The notes beneath the pieces are model-generated. The model worked only from the letters and a program-made list of their open reading frames with translations, had not been told where the DNA came from and did not search any database. The position numbers were made by a program, and so were the translations under genes. A stretch of 64,000 bases of DNA from Gammaproteobacteria bacterium (GTDB lineage Bacteria > Pseudomonadota > Gammaproteobacteria > JAJFKO01): the NCBI GenBank assembly GCA_028284465.1, contig JANQRR010000026.1, positions 1 to 64,000 of the forward strand, read 5' to 3'. Shown here one piece after another: positions 27,310-35,668 of the stretch. Within the stretch, counting starts at the first letter, position 1, and every line of letters starts with the position of its first letter.

Positions 27310-27898
27310 CCCAGGTAAACTCGCTGAACTTAAAGTATTGCTGAGTGATTTACCTTGGGAATTTACATCGATGCAAGAATTAAATATTACTGAAGTTGAA
27401 GAAACCGGTAAAACGTTTATTGAGAATGCACTTATTAAAGCACGTCATGCAGCGCAACAAGCACAATTGCCGGCAATAGCCGATGATTCTGGTTTAGAAG
27501 TGCTGGCATTACATAATGCGCCAGGAATTTATTCGGCACGTTATGCGGGCGAGCATGCTAGTGCCGATGAAAATATTGCTAAGCTGTTAGATGCGCTTAA
27601 AGATGTGGAAGATGATGCACGCCAAGCACGTTTTATTTGTGTCGCTGTGTACTTAGCACATGTCGATGATCCAACTCCAATTGTATGTCAGGGTAGTTGG
27701 CAGGGTACGATTTTACGTGAACCAATTGGTGAAATAGGTTTTGGTTATGATCCAATTTTTTGGGTGCCGGAATACCAGTGTTCAGTTGCGCAACTTGAAC
27801 CAAAAATTAAAAATAAATTAAGTCATCGTGGTAAAGCTTTACAACGATTGCTAAAAGAAATTAAGCAAGATATTAAATGTTCCACCAGGCATCGCTGA
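27281..27898 (+). CDS. rdgB: XTP/dITP diphosphatase (RdgB/HAM1)
   Basis: House-cleaning pyrophosphatase removing dITP and XTP from the nucleotide pool. It has 205 residues. Motifs: the N-terminal [10 protein letters not shown] substrate loop, [37 protein letters not shown] and GFGYDPIFW. The ATG at 27281 gives the normal family start ([13 protein letters not shown]); an ATG five codons earlier is possible. It overlaps deoB by 29 bases in another frame. Its 3' end contains the candidate promoter of the RNA gene that follows. Confidence 0.92.
   Translation: MKQCVVASLNPGKLAELKVLLSDLPWEFTSMQELNITEVEETGKTFIENALIKARHAAQQAQLPAIADDSGLEVLALHNAPGIYSARYAGEHASADENIAKLLDALKDVEDDARQARFICVAVYLAHVDDPTPIVCQGSWQGTILREPIGEIGFGYDPIFWVPEYQCSVAQLEPKIKNKLSHRGKALQRLLKEIKQDIKCSTRHR
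27848..27876 (+). promoter_or_regulatory. Candidate promoter of the structured RNA, inside rdgB
   Basis: TTGCTA (27848-27853) and TATTAA (27871-27876) are 17 bases apart. The predicted start, seven bases downstream, is 27883, exactly the first base of the closing stem of the RNA candidate. That coincidence is the main support. Confidence 0.45.
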
Positions 27899-28031
27899 TC
27901 TGAACCCGGTACTCATAAGGTGGTGATCTGTGGAGCAAATTAGGTAACTTGCGATGGCAAGCTACACACAAGGCCCCAACCCGATCTCCAATAACTTTTT
28001 TAATTGATCGGTTCAGGCTTGGTGCCTGGTG
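27883..28031 (+). ncRNA. Candidate structured small RNA, 6S-like in shape
   Basis: A rod-shaped fold of about 149 nt can be drawn by hand. The ends pair perfectly (CACCAGGCA at 27883-27891 with TGCCTGGTG at 28023-28031). A second helix forms from CTGAACC (27899-27905) and GGTTCAG, separated from the first by an 8x6 internal loop. A large bubble follows, then a terminal arm with TGTGGAG/CTACACA and the hairpin CTTGC-GATG-GCAAG. Closing stem, central bubble and terminal stem of this size recall 6S RNA, but I do not recognise conserved 6S sequence and no T-run follows. It could also be a repeat element or a leader for the next gene. Confidence 0.4.
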
Positions 28032-28096
28032 AAATCACTTTAAGTTTAGCTGGTTATTGGGTTTAGCGCAAGATTTAAGCACTTTTGGATTTTTTT

Positions 28097-29719
28097 ATGG
28101 ATAAACGATTTCAGCAAGCGCAAGCATACTATGATAGTGATGAATTAGACAAAGCTAAGTATTTATGTGAAATACTTATAGCAGATAATCCTAAATTTGC
28201 AGCAGCCATTCATTTATTAGGGATCATCGCATTTCGCAAACGCCAATTTATTAAAGCTCAAAACCTGTTGCAAAAAGCCGTTGAATTAGTGCCGAATAAT
28301 CCATTATATCGCAATCATTTAGCCAATTGTTTATACCAACAAAATAATACTGATGCGGCGATTAAACATTATCAACAAGCAATATCATTAGACGCTAAGT
28401 TTGCTGAAGGCCACAATAATTTAGCCAATCTTTATTACCGTCAACAACAATACCAATTAGCATTAGAACACTATCAACAAGCAACGACGATAAAGCCTGA
28501 TTATACTCATGCTTGGCTAAACCAAGGCAATTGTTTATTGAAAACGGGGCATACCAATCAAGCTTATAAAGCATACTTGCAAGTTCGCGAGCATACTGAA
28601 AATCCTATGTTAAAGTTACGCGCGTTGCTCGGCTTGGCCAACATTGACTATCAGCGAGAAAATTATCAACAAGCTGTTGATTATTGCCTTGAATTATTGG
28701 AATTCGCGCCGCAAAGTGCAGATGGTAGAGAATTACTAGCAACCAGTTATTTATTATTAACAAAAACCGATGATGCTATTAAACAGTATACGCTGTTGTT
28801 AGAGATGGAACCGGATAAAGTGCAAGCACAATATAACTTAGGCACGTTATTATTAGCAAAGCGTAACTTACCCGCAGCACGTTATCATTTTGCCAAAGTT
28901 ATTAACATCGAACCTGAGCATGTGCAAGCGTTAGCAAATTTGGGTGGTGTATGTTTAGCGGAAGGTGATGTTGCTGCAGCAATTGCCTATTATCAGCGAG
29001 TATTAAAGATTGAGCCGACGAATACGGCTGTACAATATACTTTAAGTGCATTGACCCAAACTGATATTCCCAAATATGCACCAGCTCAATATATTCAACA
29101 ATTATTTGATAGTTATGCTGAACATTATGATCAACATGTGACTAAAGATCTCAATTATCAAACACCAACATTGATCCAGCAAAAATTAGCGAAACTTTAT
29201 GCGTCCGATAAGTTAGCAAAATTGCGTATTCTCGATCTAGGTTGTGGCACAGGTTTAGCTGGCATAGTGTTAAAACCTTATGCAGCCAAGTTAGTTGGTG
29301 TAGATCTATCAAGCAAAATGTTAACGCTTGCAAAAGCTCACCATATTTATGACCAATTGATCAAAGATGATCTTGTTAATGCCATGAAAGCGAGTGATGA
29401 TAAGTATGATTTAATTGTGGCTGCAGATGTTTTGATCTACTTTGGTGATTTGTTGCCAATTTTACAGACAATTCATGCTATTTTAGCTAAACCAGGAATA
29501 ATTATTTTTACCGTAGAAGCTTATCATGGTGATCAATATCAGTTAGCGCCGACAGGTCGTTATAGGCATAGTAAAAAATATCTTGAAAAATTAGCAAAAC
29601 AGTGTCAACTTAAGGTAATTAGTCTAGAACGAGTTGTCTTGCGTAAACAACAGCAAGAAAATGTGGTAGGCTATTTAGTGGTGCTAAGTGCAAATTCCAA
29701 AGGAGTTACTAATGAATAA
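28097..29719 (+). CDS. TPR-repeat protein fused to a class I methyltransferase
   Basis: A 540-residue soluble protein. Residues ~1-330 are about nine tetratricopeptide repeats (for example EGHNNLANLYYRQQQYQLAL). Residues ~335-530 are a Rossmann SAM-dependent methyltransferase with motif I LDLGCGTGLAG (starting at about residue 381), VGVDLSSKML, and YDLIVAADVLIYFGDL as motif IV. TPR-methyltransferase fusions are common, but their substrates are mostly unknown. The ATG follows TTGGATTTTTTT, the same leader as before the histidine kinase at 38489. Its end overlaps the next gene by eight bases. Confidence 0.85.
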   Translation: MDKRFQQAQAYYDSDELDKAKYLCEILIADNPKFAAAIHLLGIIAFRKRQFIKAQNLLQKAVELVPNNPLYRNHLANCLYQQNNTDAAIKHYQQAISLDAKFAEGHNNLANLYYRQQQYQLALEHYQQATTIKPDYTHAWLNQGNCLLKTGHTNQAYKAYLQVREHTENPMLKLRALLGLANIDYQRENYQQAVDYCLELLEFAPQSADGRELLATSYLLLTKTDDAIKQYTLLLEMEPDKVQAQYNLGTLLLAKRNLPAARYHFAKVINIEPEHVQALANLGGVCLAEGDVAAAIAYYQRVLKIEPTNTAVQYTLSALTQTDIPKYAPAQYIQQLFDSYAEHYDQHVTKDLNYQTPTLIQQKLAKLYASDKLAKLRILDLGCGTGLAGIVLKPYAAKLVGVDLSSKMLTLAKAHHIYDQLIKDDLVNAMKASDDKYDLIVAADVLIYFGDLLPILQTIHAILAKPGIIIFTVEAYHGDQYQLAPTGRYRHSKKYLEKLAKQCQLKVISLERVVLRKQQQENVVGYLVVLSANSKGVTNE

Positions 29720-30401
29720 TGAGCAAGTGATGCGCGTTGGCGGATATTTTTTAATTGCCCTTGCGTTGCTATGGGTTGGATTAATTGTGTTATTTGACAT
29801 TGTGTTTGGCTTTCCTGCAATGTTACAACAAATGCCTGCAGAATCATTAACCGCGCTACTATCGCGTGGGCCAGGGCTGCGGATCAGCTTAACGTTTTAT
29901 TCTTTAGTGCCATTGCTGCTGATCCCAGGTAGTGTTGCGGGTTATTATGCATTACGTGATACCGCAGAAGGCGCGATGCGAGTTGCTATGCAGTTCGCCT
30001 TATTGTCAGTATTAGCTGCAGTGTTTGGGCTTATGGTTTGGTCAGGGATAAACTGGCATTTAGCAACGTTTTTAGTACATCTAAAGCCTGCCGAATATCC
30101 ACCTATACTTGCGGTGCTATTTTCTTTAAATTATTTTTTACGTTTATTTGTCGGTGAATATTTAGCGCAAACCTGTTTATGTATTTGGATATTGATCACC
30201 AGCACAGCCATTATTCGTGATAAAGGTTTTCCGAGTTGGTATGGAATTATTGGTTGGATAATCGCAGTTATTGTGTTGTTAGCATTATTATTGCGCGCAG
30301 CGTCGATAGCAGTTATCCCTGATATTTTTATTGAATTGGTACCGATTAGTGCATTATGGGTTTTCTTATTTGGAGTTGGGATTTTAGTTCATAAAACGTA
30401 A
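29712..30401 (+). CDS. Six-helix membrane protein, DUF4386-like
   Basis: A hydrophobic 229-residue protein with about six predicted transmembrane segments and no catalytic motif visible. The segment pattern and N-terminus (RVGGYFLIALALLWVGLIVL) resemble DUF4386-type membrane proteins, but this is tentative. AAGGAG lies six bases before the ATG and the start is inside the end of the TPR-methyltransferase gene, so the two are coupled. A strong terminator follows 23 bases after the stop. Function unknown. Confidence 0.7.
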   Translation: MNNEQVMRVGGYFLIALALLWVGLIVLFDIVFGFPAMLQQMPAESLTALLSRGPGLRISLTFYSLVPLLLIPGSVAGYYALRDTAEGAMRVAMQFALLSVLAAVFGLMVWSGINWHLATFLVHLKPAEYPPILAVLFSLNYFLRLFVGEYLAQTCLCIWILITSTAIIRDKGFPSWYGIIGWIIAVIVLLALLLRAASIAVIPDIFIELVPISALWVFLFGVGILVHKT

Positions 30402-30423
30402 GGTGGATTACAAAATAGTATAT

Positions 30424-30450
30424 AAGGGGCTAAAATTAGCCCCTTTTTTT
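30424..30450 (+). terminator. Intrinsic terminator after the TPR-methyltransferase/membrane-protein operon
   Basis: GGGGCTAA (30426-30433) pairs with TTAGCCCC (30436-30443), followed by seven Ts. It is the clearest rho-independent terminator in the window. Confidence 0.9.
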
Positions 30451-30492
30451 ATTATATTGGTAAAATTTAAGCAATAACGTACTTTTTACGAC

Positions 30493-30521
30493 TTGTCCTG
30501 CGTGCAATAAATCAGTAAAGT
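30493..30521 (+). promoter_or_regulatory. Candidate promoter of the PAS-LuxR regulator
   Basis: TTGTCC (30493-30498) and TAAAGT (30516-30521) are spaced by 17 bases, 45 bases before the start. The gene is preceded by a terminator, so it needs its own promoter. The -10 is weak, which would fit activation. Confidence 0.4.
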
Positions 30522-30566
30522 AAAAATAAAGAAATATAAAGTGCCTACACAACAATGGAGGCCAAC

Positions 30567-31241
30567 ATGTCAGATCCACAAATCTATGACCATCTCGATT
30601 TTGATATTATTGACTATCTTCCTGGCCATGTGTTTTTGAAAGATGCTCAATCTAAATATATCAGTACCAACCAATCATTTGCTAAAGCTTCTGGAGTAGA
30701 GAAAAAAGGACAACTGCTAGGTCAAGGCGATTTTGAAATGCCATGGTTAGAAAGAGAATCAAGAAAGTTTGTGCAAGACGATAAACATGTGATGCATACA
30801 GAGAAGCCATTGTTAGAAATACAAGAAACGCTTATGAAAAGAGCAGTATTAACACATAAATTCCCATTATTCGATCCCAAAAGAAAAGTTATTGGTGTTC
30901 TTGGCATGTTTTTTTACCTTAGTAAAGGTCAAGAAAATCAAGACTCAAAGTTAGCTCACTTACTATCATTACGAAATTTCAATGCAATAACAGATCCGCG
31001 TAAACAATTTATTGCAATGGGTAATGAATTAGTTTGCTTAACCAAACGTGAAATTGATTGTGCACATTTAGTGTTGTTAGGCTACTCAGCAAAAGAAATG
31101 GCACATAGGTTAGGCATTTCGGTTTACACTGTGCAGATCCATATTAAAAACTTAAAAAATAAATTAAAGTGTAATTCTCGCTCGATGTTGGTGGATAAAA
31201 TTTTAAGTTCAGACTTAGTGAAAGTTATTATTAATAGGTAA
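30567..31241 (+). CDS. PAS-domain LuxR-type transcriptional regulator
   Basis: A cytoplasmic regulator of 224 residues. An N-terminal PAS domain (about 8-120; DYLPGHVFLKDAQSKYISTN and VIGVLGMFFYLSK) is followed by a LuxR helix-turn-helix (about 150-215; LTKREIDCAHLVLLGYSAKE and SVYTVQIHIKNLKNKL). The PAS domain is close to the two PAS domains of the kinase at 38489 (both read PGHV[FY][LW]KD). GGAGG is five bases before the ATG at 30567; the upstream in-frame ATG overlaps it. The ligand and targets are unknown. It is convergent with the HPr gene. Confidence 0.85.
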   Translation: MSDPQIYDHLDFDIIDYLPGHVFLKDAQSKYISTNQSFAKASGVEKKGQLLGQGDFEMPWLERESRKFVQDDKHVMHTEKPLLEIQETLMKRAVLTHKFPLFDPKRKVIGVLGMFFYLSKGQENQDSKLAHLLSLRNFNAITDPRKQFIAMGNELVCLTKREIDCAHLVLLGYSAKEMAHRLGISVYTVQIHIKNLKNKLKCNSRSMLVDKILSSDLVKVIINR

Positions 31242-31253
31242 TGAATAACTTGT

Positions 31254-31523
31254 TTATTCAGCTTCACCAAAACGATTCATGATCAACTGTTCGATGCTTA
31301 ACATTGCTTGCTCTTCGTCTTCACCAGCAACGATGAGTTCAAGTTCAGTGCCACGGCTCGCAGCAAGCATCATGACACCCATGATACTTTTACCATTAAC
31401 GGTACGGCCATTATGATCCACTTCAATTTTGCTAGCAAAACGAGTTGCTGTTGACACAAATTTTGCGGCGGCTCGTGCATGTAAGCCTAATTTATTAATG
31501 ATTGTTATTTTTTTCTTGATCAT
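31254..31523 (-). CDS. HPr family phosphocarrier protein
   Basis: Phosphocarrier of the phosphotransferase system, 89 residues. The active histidine is in KLGLHARAAAKF and the regulatory serine in NGKSIMGVMMLAA, the site that HPr kinase phosphorylates. Start chosen at MIKKKITI, the normal HPr beginning; the longer frame is shared with the EIIA gene, which it overlaps by 29 bases. In E. coli this position holds npr. With the short HPr kinase nearby and no permease in sight, a regulatory role is likely. Confidence 0.93.
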   Translation of the reverse strand: MIKKKITIINKLGLHARAAAKFVSTATRFASKIEVDHNGRTVNGKSIMGVMMLAASRGTELELIVAGEDEEQAMLSIEQLIMNRFGEAE

Positions 31524-31914
31524 GGTTCCCATCACAATTAAAAACCCCATCACGACCGCCACTAAATGCTTTTTGCTTAAGCTGGGCAAGTTTTAGTTCG
31601 GGGTAGTTCATAACGCGGATTAACATTGGTAAGTTAAGTCCAGCAACAACTTTAATATTTTCTTCGTCTTTTAATGCCTGTGAAAGGTTGCTAGGTGTAG
31701 AACCAAACATATCAGTTAACACCAGCACACCATCACCTTGGTCGTGTTGTTGGCAAATTTTTCTTAATTTTGGTAAAAACGTATCTGGGTCAACATTGCC
31801 TTTAATTGCAATTGCGCGCGCGGGCAATGGTAGCGTACCTAAAGTTGATTTAACCGCTTTTAATAACGATTTGCCAATATTACCGTGAGTAATAATTAAA
31901 ACGCTAACAGTCAT
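31495..31914 (-). CDS. PTS EIIA component, mannose (ManX-like) family
   Basis: A 139-residue EIIA of the mannose/fructose-sorbose family. The phospho-histidine is in LIITHGNIGKSLL and VLVLTDMFGSTPSNL is characteristic. No IIB, IIC or IID partner is present, as in other proteobacteria whose rapZ-linked EIIA protein acts in regulation. It overlaps rapZ by four bases and HPr by 29 bases. The last residues (QEKNNNH) lie in the HPr overlap. Confidence 0.9.
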   Translation of the reverse strand: MTVSVLIITHGNIGKSLLKAVKSTLGTLPLPARAIAIKGNVDPDTFLPKLRKICQQHDQGDGVLVLTDMFGSTPSNLSQALKDEENIKVVAGLNLPMLIRVMNYPELKLAQLKQKAFSGGRDGVFNCDGNHDQEKNNNH

Positions 31915-32756
31915 GGTAGATCTCTATGTCTGACTTGAATATTTTGATATTGATGTTGGAAGTGTTCCGCAAGCCTTTCTGCAATATATACTGAGCGATG
32001 CAATCCGCCAGTGCAACCAATCGCAATCGTTAAATATTGACGGTTATCAGCAGCAAAACAAGGCACCCAAGTATCTAGAAATTGGGAGATGCTTTTAGTC
32101 ATTTGCAAAGTCTGTTGACTCGATTCTAAATAGTCACGAATTGCTGGATCAATTCCGGTAAATTGACGCAGTTTAGGTTCCCAATAAGGATTTGGTAAGC
32201 AACGCACATCAAAAATATAATCACTTTCATTTGGCAGGCCATTTTTATAACCAAATGAAAGAAATAATAATGATAATGGGGGTGTCGCATTTTTAGTAAC
32301 AAATTTACGAATTTGGCCGCGTAATTGATGAATACTTAAGTGACTAGTATCAATTTCTAAGTCTGCAGAAGCGAGTAACGGATGCAATAATTCTTCTTCC
32401 CGTTGTAACGCTTCATTGAGTGATGTTAGATTATTAGTGAGTGGATGGCGGCGTCGAGTTTCGCTAAAACGTTTCAGCAGGGTATTGTCGTCACTATTGA
32501 GAAAGATTATTTTGCAATTGTTACACACTGCTTTTACGTCAGTTAATGCTTGTTGAAATAAGGAAAAATCTGCAGGAAAGTTACGCGCATCAATACTCGC
32601 TGCAAGCTTTTGTTCAGATTGATTAACTTGCTTCACCAAATCAGGTAATAAGCTTGTAGGTAAACCATCGACGCAATAAAAGCCGAGATCTTCAAGCATA
32701 TGTAATGCAACACTTTTGCCAGAGCCGGAGCGGCCACTGATGATAATTAACTGCAT
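31911..32756 (-). CDS. rapZ: RNase adapter protein RapZ
   Basis: Nucleotide-binding adaptor of 281 residues. In E. coli it brings RNase E to the sRNA GlmZ and so controls glucosamine-6-phosphate synthase. Walker A ISGRSGSGKSVALHMLED and the DVRCLPNPYW and IAIGCTGGLHRSVYIAE motifs are all present. Placed between hprK and the EIIA gene; this neighbourhood is conserved in proteobacteria. No GlmZ-like RNA was recognised in the window. Confidence 0.95.
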   Translation of the reverse strand: MQLIIISGRSGSGKSVALHMLEDLGFYCVDGLPTSLLPDLVKQVNQSEQKLAASIDARNFPADFSLFQQALTDVKAVCNNCKIIFLNSDDNTLLKRFSETRRRHPLTNNLTSLNEALQREEELLHPLLASADLEIDTSHLSIHQLRGQIRKFVTKNATPPLSLLFLSFGYKNGLPNESDYIFDVRCLPNPYWEPKLRQFTGIDPAIRDYLESSQQTLQMTKSISQFLDTWVPCFAADNRQYLTIAIGCTGGLHRSVYIAERLAEHFQHQYQNIQVRHRDLP

Positions 32757-32836
32757 ATATACCTTTATCTGTAAACGAATCTCGTATTATACTAGGAAAT
32801 TGCCTAAAGCAAACCTTATTTTACGGTTATTTCTGA

Positions 32837-33379
32837 TTAAATTTGTCCATCATGCATGGTTTGGCGTTGCCGAGCAATAAATTCATCGCTGGCAATGGCA
32901 CCTTTGGCGCGTTGTAATTGATTACGAGCCGCACTTTCAACCAAGATAGCAAGGTTGCGCCCAGGAGCGACAGGGATACTGACTTCGGGTACGTTTACTT
33001 GCAAAATCTTACGATTGCGGTGCATGCCATGTAATCGATCCGTTGTTTGGAATTGTTCATCGCTAATTGCCAGTAAATTAACAACTAAATGCAAAATTTT
33101 ACGGGTTTTTACTGAGATATCACCAAACATAGCACGAATATTTAAAACCCCTAAACCGCGAACCTCCAAAAAATCTCGTAATAAATCTGGGCAGCGACCA
33201 ATGATAGTTTGTTCATCTAGCCGAGTAAATTCAACTGAGTCATCAGCAACTAAGCGATGGCCACGATCAATTAAACTCAAAGCAATTTCACTTTTACCGA
33301 CGCCACTTTTTCCAGTAAGCAGGATCCCCATTCCAAATACATCGAGGAATACCCCGTGCATAGTTAGCATTTTATTCAT
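32837..33379 (-). CDS. hprK: HPr kinase/phosphorylase, short (catalytic domain only)
   Basis: Bifunctional kinase/phosphorylase acting on the regulatory serine of HPr. The P-loop GKSGVGKSEIALSLIDRGH and the signature LEVRGLGVLNIRAMFG are intact. At 180 residues it lacks the N-terminal domain of ordinary ~310-residue HprK proteins. The preceding ptsN gene is complete and overlaps it by eight bases, so this is a genuinely short form rather than a frameshift. Alphaproteobacteria have similar catalytic-domain-only versions. ATG at 33379 is favoured (GGTGG upstream); other in-frame starts add or remove a few residues. Confidence 0.9.
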   Translation of the reverse strand: MNKMLTMHGVFLDVFGMGILLTGKSGVGKSEIALSLIDRGHRLVADDSVEFTRLDEQTIIGRCPDLLRDFLEVRGLGVLNIRAMFGDISVKTRKILHLVVNLLAISDEQFQTTDRLHGMHRNRKILQVNVPEVSIPVAPGRNLAILVESAARNQLQRAKGAIASDEFIARQRQTMHDGQI

Positions 33380-33824
33380 GTTCCACCATAATTTGATAAA
33401 GTGATTGTCCATCTTTAGCTTGTCTTAACGAGTTACGAAAATCTACATCGTTAAAACTGTTTGCTAAATTTGCTAGTAATTGTAAATGTGATTCTTGGGT
33501 TTCTTGCGGCACTAACAAACCAAAAAATAAATCTACAGGTTGTTCATCAGCAGCATCATAAGAAATACCCTGATTGGTTTTGATCAATGCGCCAATTTCT
33601 TGGTGACAATGTTTAGTGCGAGCATGTGGAATAGCAACGCCATGACCGATTGCTGTGCTGCCTAAGCGTTCTCGCGCTATTAATAGCGCGAGAATTTCAT
33701 GTGTTTCAATATCAGGAAAAGGTGCTGCCATGAGTGTACTCATTGCTTCTAATAATTGTTTTTTACTAACAGGTTCATGAAGGCAAAGAGTACGCTCAGG
33801 CGTTAAAATAGTCTGGTAATCCAT
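33372..33824 (-). CDS. ptsN: PTS EIIA-Ntr protein PtsN
   Basis: Nitrogen-PTS EIIA of 150 residues, phosphorylated by an HPr-type carrier and used to tune potassium transport, sigma54-linked functions and stress responses. The phospho-histidine is in AIGHGVAIPHART. Encoded downstream of rpoN and hpf, as usual. The PtsP (EI-Ntr) gene is not in the window. Confidence 0.94.
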   Translation of the reverse strand: MDYQTILTPERTLCLHEPVSKKQLLEAMSTLMAAPFPDIETHEILALLIARERLGSTAIGHGVAIPHARTKHCHQEIGALIKTNQGISYDAADEQPVDLFFGLLVPQETQESHLQLLANLANSFNDVDFRNSLRQAKDGQSLYQIMVEHE

Positions 33825-33828
33825 GTGT

Positions 33829-34128
33829 TTAATGTTCCGTGAATTTGCTTTTATGTTTATTTAATTGTTTGTCGAGCTTACCAACTAAGAAATCAACCGC
33901 AGCATACATATCTTGTGCTTCAGCTTTTGCATGAATGGTGCTGCCGGGAATGCGTATATTGGCTTCAACAATTTGCGAAAGATTTTCTACATTAAATGTG
34001 ATATCGATACTAGTTATTCGCAGACGGTCGTAATGTTGTTGCAGCCGTTGCAATTTTTTAATGGTAAGTGATTTTAAAGGATCGGTGACTTCAACATTAT
34101 GTCCTGTAAAATTAATTGAATTTACCAT
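33829..34128 (-). CDS. hpf: Ribosome hibernation promoting factor (short HPF)
   Basis: Short HPF/YfiA-family protein, 99 residues, that binds the 30S decoding region and promotes inactive 100S ribosomes in stationary phase. Recognisable by INFTGHNVEVTDPLKSLTIKK, RITSIDITFNVEN and EAQDMYAAVDFLVGKLDKQLNKHK. It lies between rpoN and ptsN, four bases before the latter. Confidence 0.93.
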   Translation of the reverse strand: MVNSINFTGHNVEVTDPLKSLTIKKLQRLQQHYDRLRITSIDITFNVENLSQIVEANIRIPGSTIHAKAEAQDMYAAVDFLVGKLDKQLNKHKSKFTEH

Positions 34129-34154
34129 GATAGTCTCCTTTTACTTATATTGGT

Positions 34155-35504
34155 TCAATTAGTTAAACGTTTTCTCGTGGGTGATGCTGGAATGCTCATC
34201 AGCTCACGATATTTGGTTACGGTCCTCCTGGCTATATTGATCCCTCGATGTTGTAATAATAATGCTATTTTGTGATCACTAAAAGGTTTTTTTGCGGATT
34301 CTTCCTGAATAATGTTTTTGATCAATGCACGAATAGCGGTGGAAGCGTACTCGCTACCATCATCGGTGCTAACATGACTACAAAAGAAATGCTTTAAGTC
34401 AAAGATACCTCGCGGAGTATGAATGTATTTGCCAGTGGTAGTGCGCGACACCGTAGATTCATGTAATTGAGTAGCTGCGGCAATGTCACGTAATATTAAT
34501 GGTTGCATGGCGTGTTCACCGTGGTCTAAAAATTCTTGCTGATGACTGATGATACAATTTGCCACAGTAAGTAAAGTCTCATTACGACTAGCAATGCTTT
34601 TAATAAACCAGCGCGCTTCTTGCAATTGATCTTTTAGTGAAAAGTTATTCGTAGTGTGACAGGCACGCTGCACATAATGAGCATAATCGGGATTAATAGT
34701 TAATTTCGGTATATTATCCTCATTGAGTTTTACCTGCCAACCTTGCTTATTTTTAGTGACGAACAAATCTGGGATCACATACTGTGAGGTTGATTTTATA
34801 ATGCTATCAGCAGGGTGAGGATTAAGTGATTGAATTAATTTAATGATATTTTGCAGTTGCTCTTCATTTAAATGATAGTGTTTCAATAATTTTTGATAGT
34901 CATGTTGGGCCACGAGTGTTAAATTTTGGTTAACAATTTTTTTAGTTAATTCAAGATTAGGGGTTGTTTCTGCTAGTGCTTGTAATTGTATTAATAAACA
35001 TTCTTTAAGATCACGCGCACCAACTCCGATCGGATCAAATTGTTGTAAGCGCTGTAACACCGTTTCAACTTCGGCTATTTTAGCATTCACTTCAGCACAA
35101 ATTTCTGTTAATGGACATTCAAGCAAACCATTATCATCAAGTGCATCGATAATGGCAATTGCAATAACTTTATCATTCATCGACATAGACGTGAGATCCA
35201 ATTGCCAGTATAAATGATCTTTTAAAGAAGTTTCTGTGGGTTGAATGGCAATTAACGTATCGCTGTCAATACTTGAACTTTGCTTGGCATATGTTGGTGT
35301 GAAATAAGTTGCTGAGTCTGTTGCAGCTGTCATTTCTTCTGTTATTAATTCTTCTTCAAGTTCAAGCATAGGATTCGATTCGAGCTTTTGCTGAATGAGT
35401 AATTGTAGTTCGAGGGTGGATAAGGTTAATAATTGAATCGCTTGTTGTAATTGTGGGGTTAGGTGCAGATGTTGGCCGAGTTTTAACTGCAGAGTTGGTT
35501 TCAT
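34155..35504 (-). CDS. rpoN: RNA polymerase sigma54 factor
   Basis: Alternative sigma factor needed for -24/-12 promoters with AAA activators. It has 449 residues: region I starts MKPTLQLKLGQHLHLTPQLQ, a short acidic linker follows, then the core-binding domain (about 110-290), the HTH (around STVSRTTTGKYIHTPRGIF) and the RpoN box ARRTVTKYRE. The ATG at 35504 follows AAGGTGG; the GTG three codons earlier is part of that ribosome site. It is slightly shorter than E. coli RpoN (477). I found no convincing -24/-12 promoter in the window. Confidence 0.95.
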   Translation of the reverse strand: MKPTLQLKLGQHLHLTPQLQQAIQLLTLSTLELQLLIQQKLESNPMLELEEELITEEMTAATDSATYFTPTYAKQSSSIDSDTLIAIQPTETSLKDHLYWQLDLTSMSMNDKVIAIAIIDALDDNGLLECPLTEICAEVNAKIAEVETVLQRLQQFDPIGVGARDLKECLLIQLQALAETTPNLELTKKIVNQNLTLVAQHDYQKLLKHYHLNEEQLQNIIKLIQSLNPHPADSIIKSTSQYVIPDLFVTKNKQGWQVKLNEDNIPKLTINPDYAHYVQRACHTTNNFSLKDQLQEARWFIKSIASRNETLLTVANCIISHQQEFLDHGEHAMQPLILRDIAAATQLHESTVSRTTTGKYIHTPRGIFDLKHFFCSHVSTDDGSEYASTAIRALIKNIIQEESAKKPFSDHKIALLLQHRGINIARRTVTKYRELMSIPASPTRKRLTN

Positions 35505-35668
35505 AACCACCACCTTATTGGTATTATGCTATATCTCTTAAGTGTAATCGAGATCTGCGATTCGTCTAGGTGAAATCGTCGGGATTATGCATACAAATGA
35601 ACCATTTTAATGATAGGCGAATCGTGTGTTATTTTCACATAATTGTTTTGCTAGTTTTTATAAAAAAC

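Noticed and set aside
27883-28031. Firm naming of the structured RNA as 6S (ssrS)
   Set aside because: The shape fits but I do not recognise conserved 6S sequence, so it is reported only as a candidate.
30424-30450. Attenuator or riboswitch for the PAS-LuxR gene
   Set aside because: The hairpin plus T-run is a simple terminator for the upstream operon and lies before the PAS-LuxR promoter.
33380-33824. Frameshift splitting a full-length hprK
   Set aside because: The sequence upstream of the short hprK is an intact ptsN gene with its active histidine, so there is no missing N-terminal half to recover.
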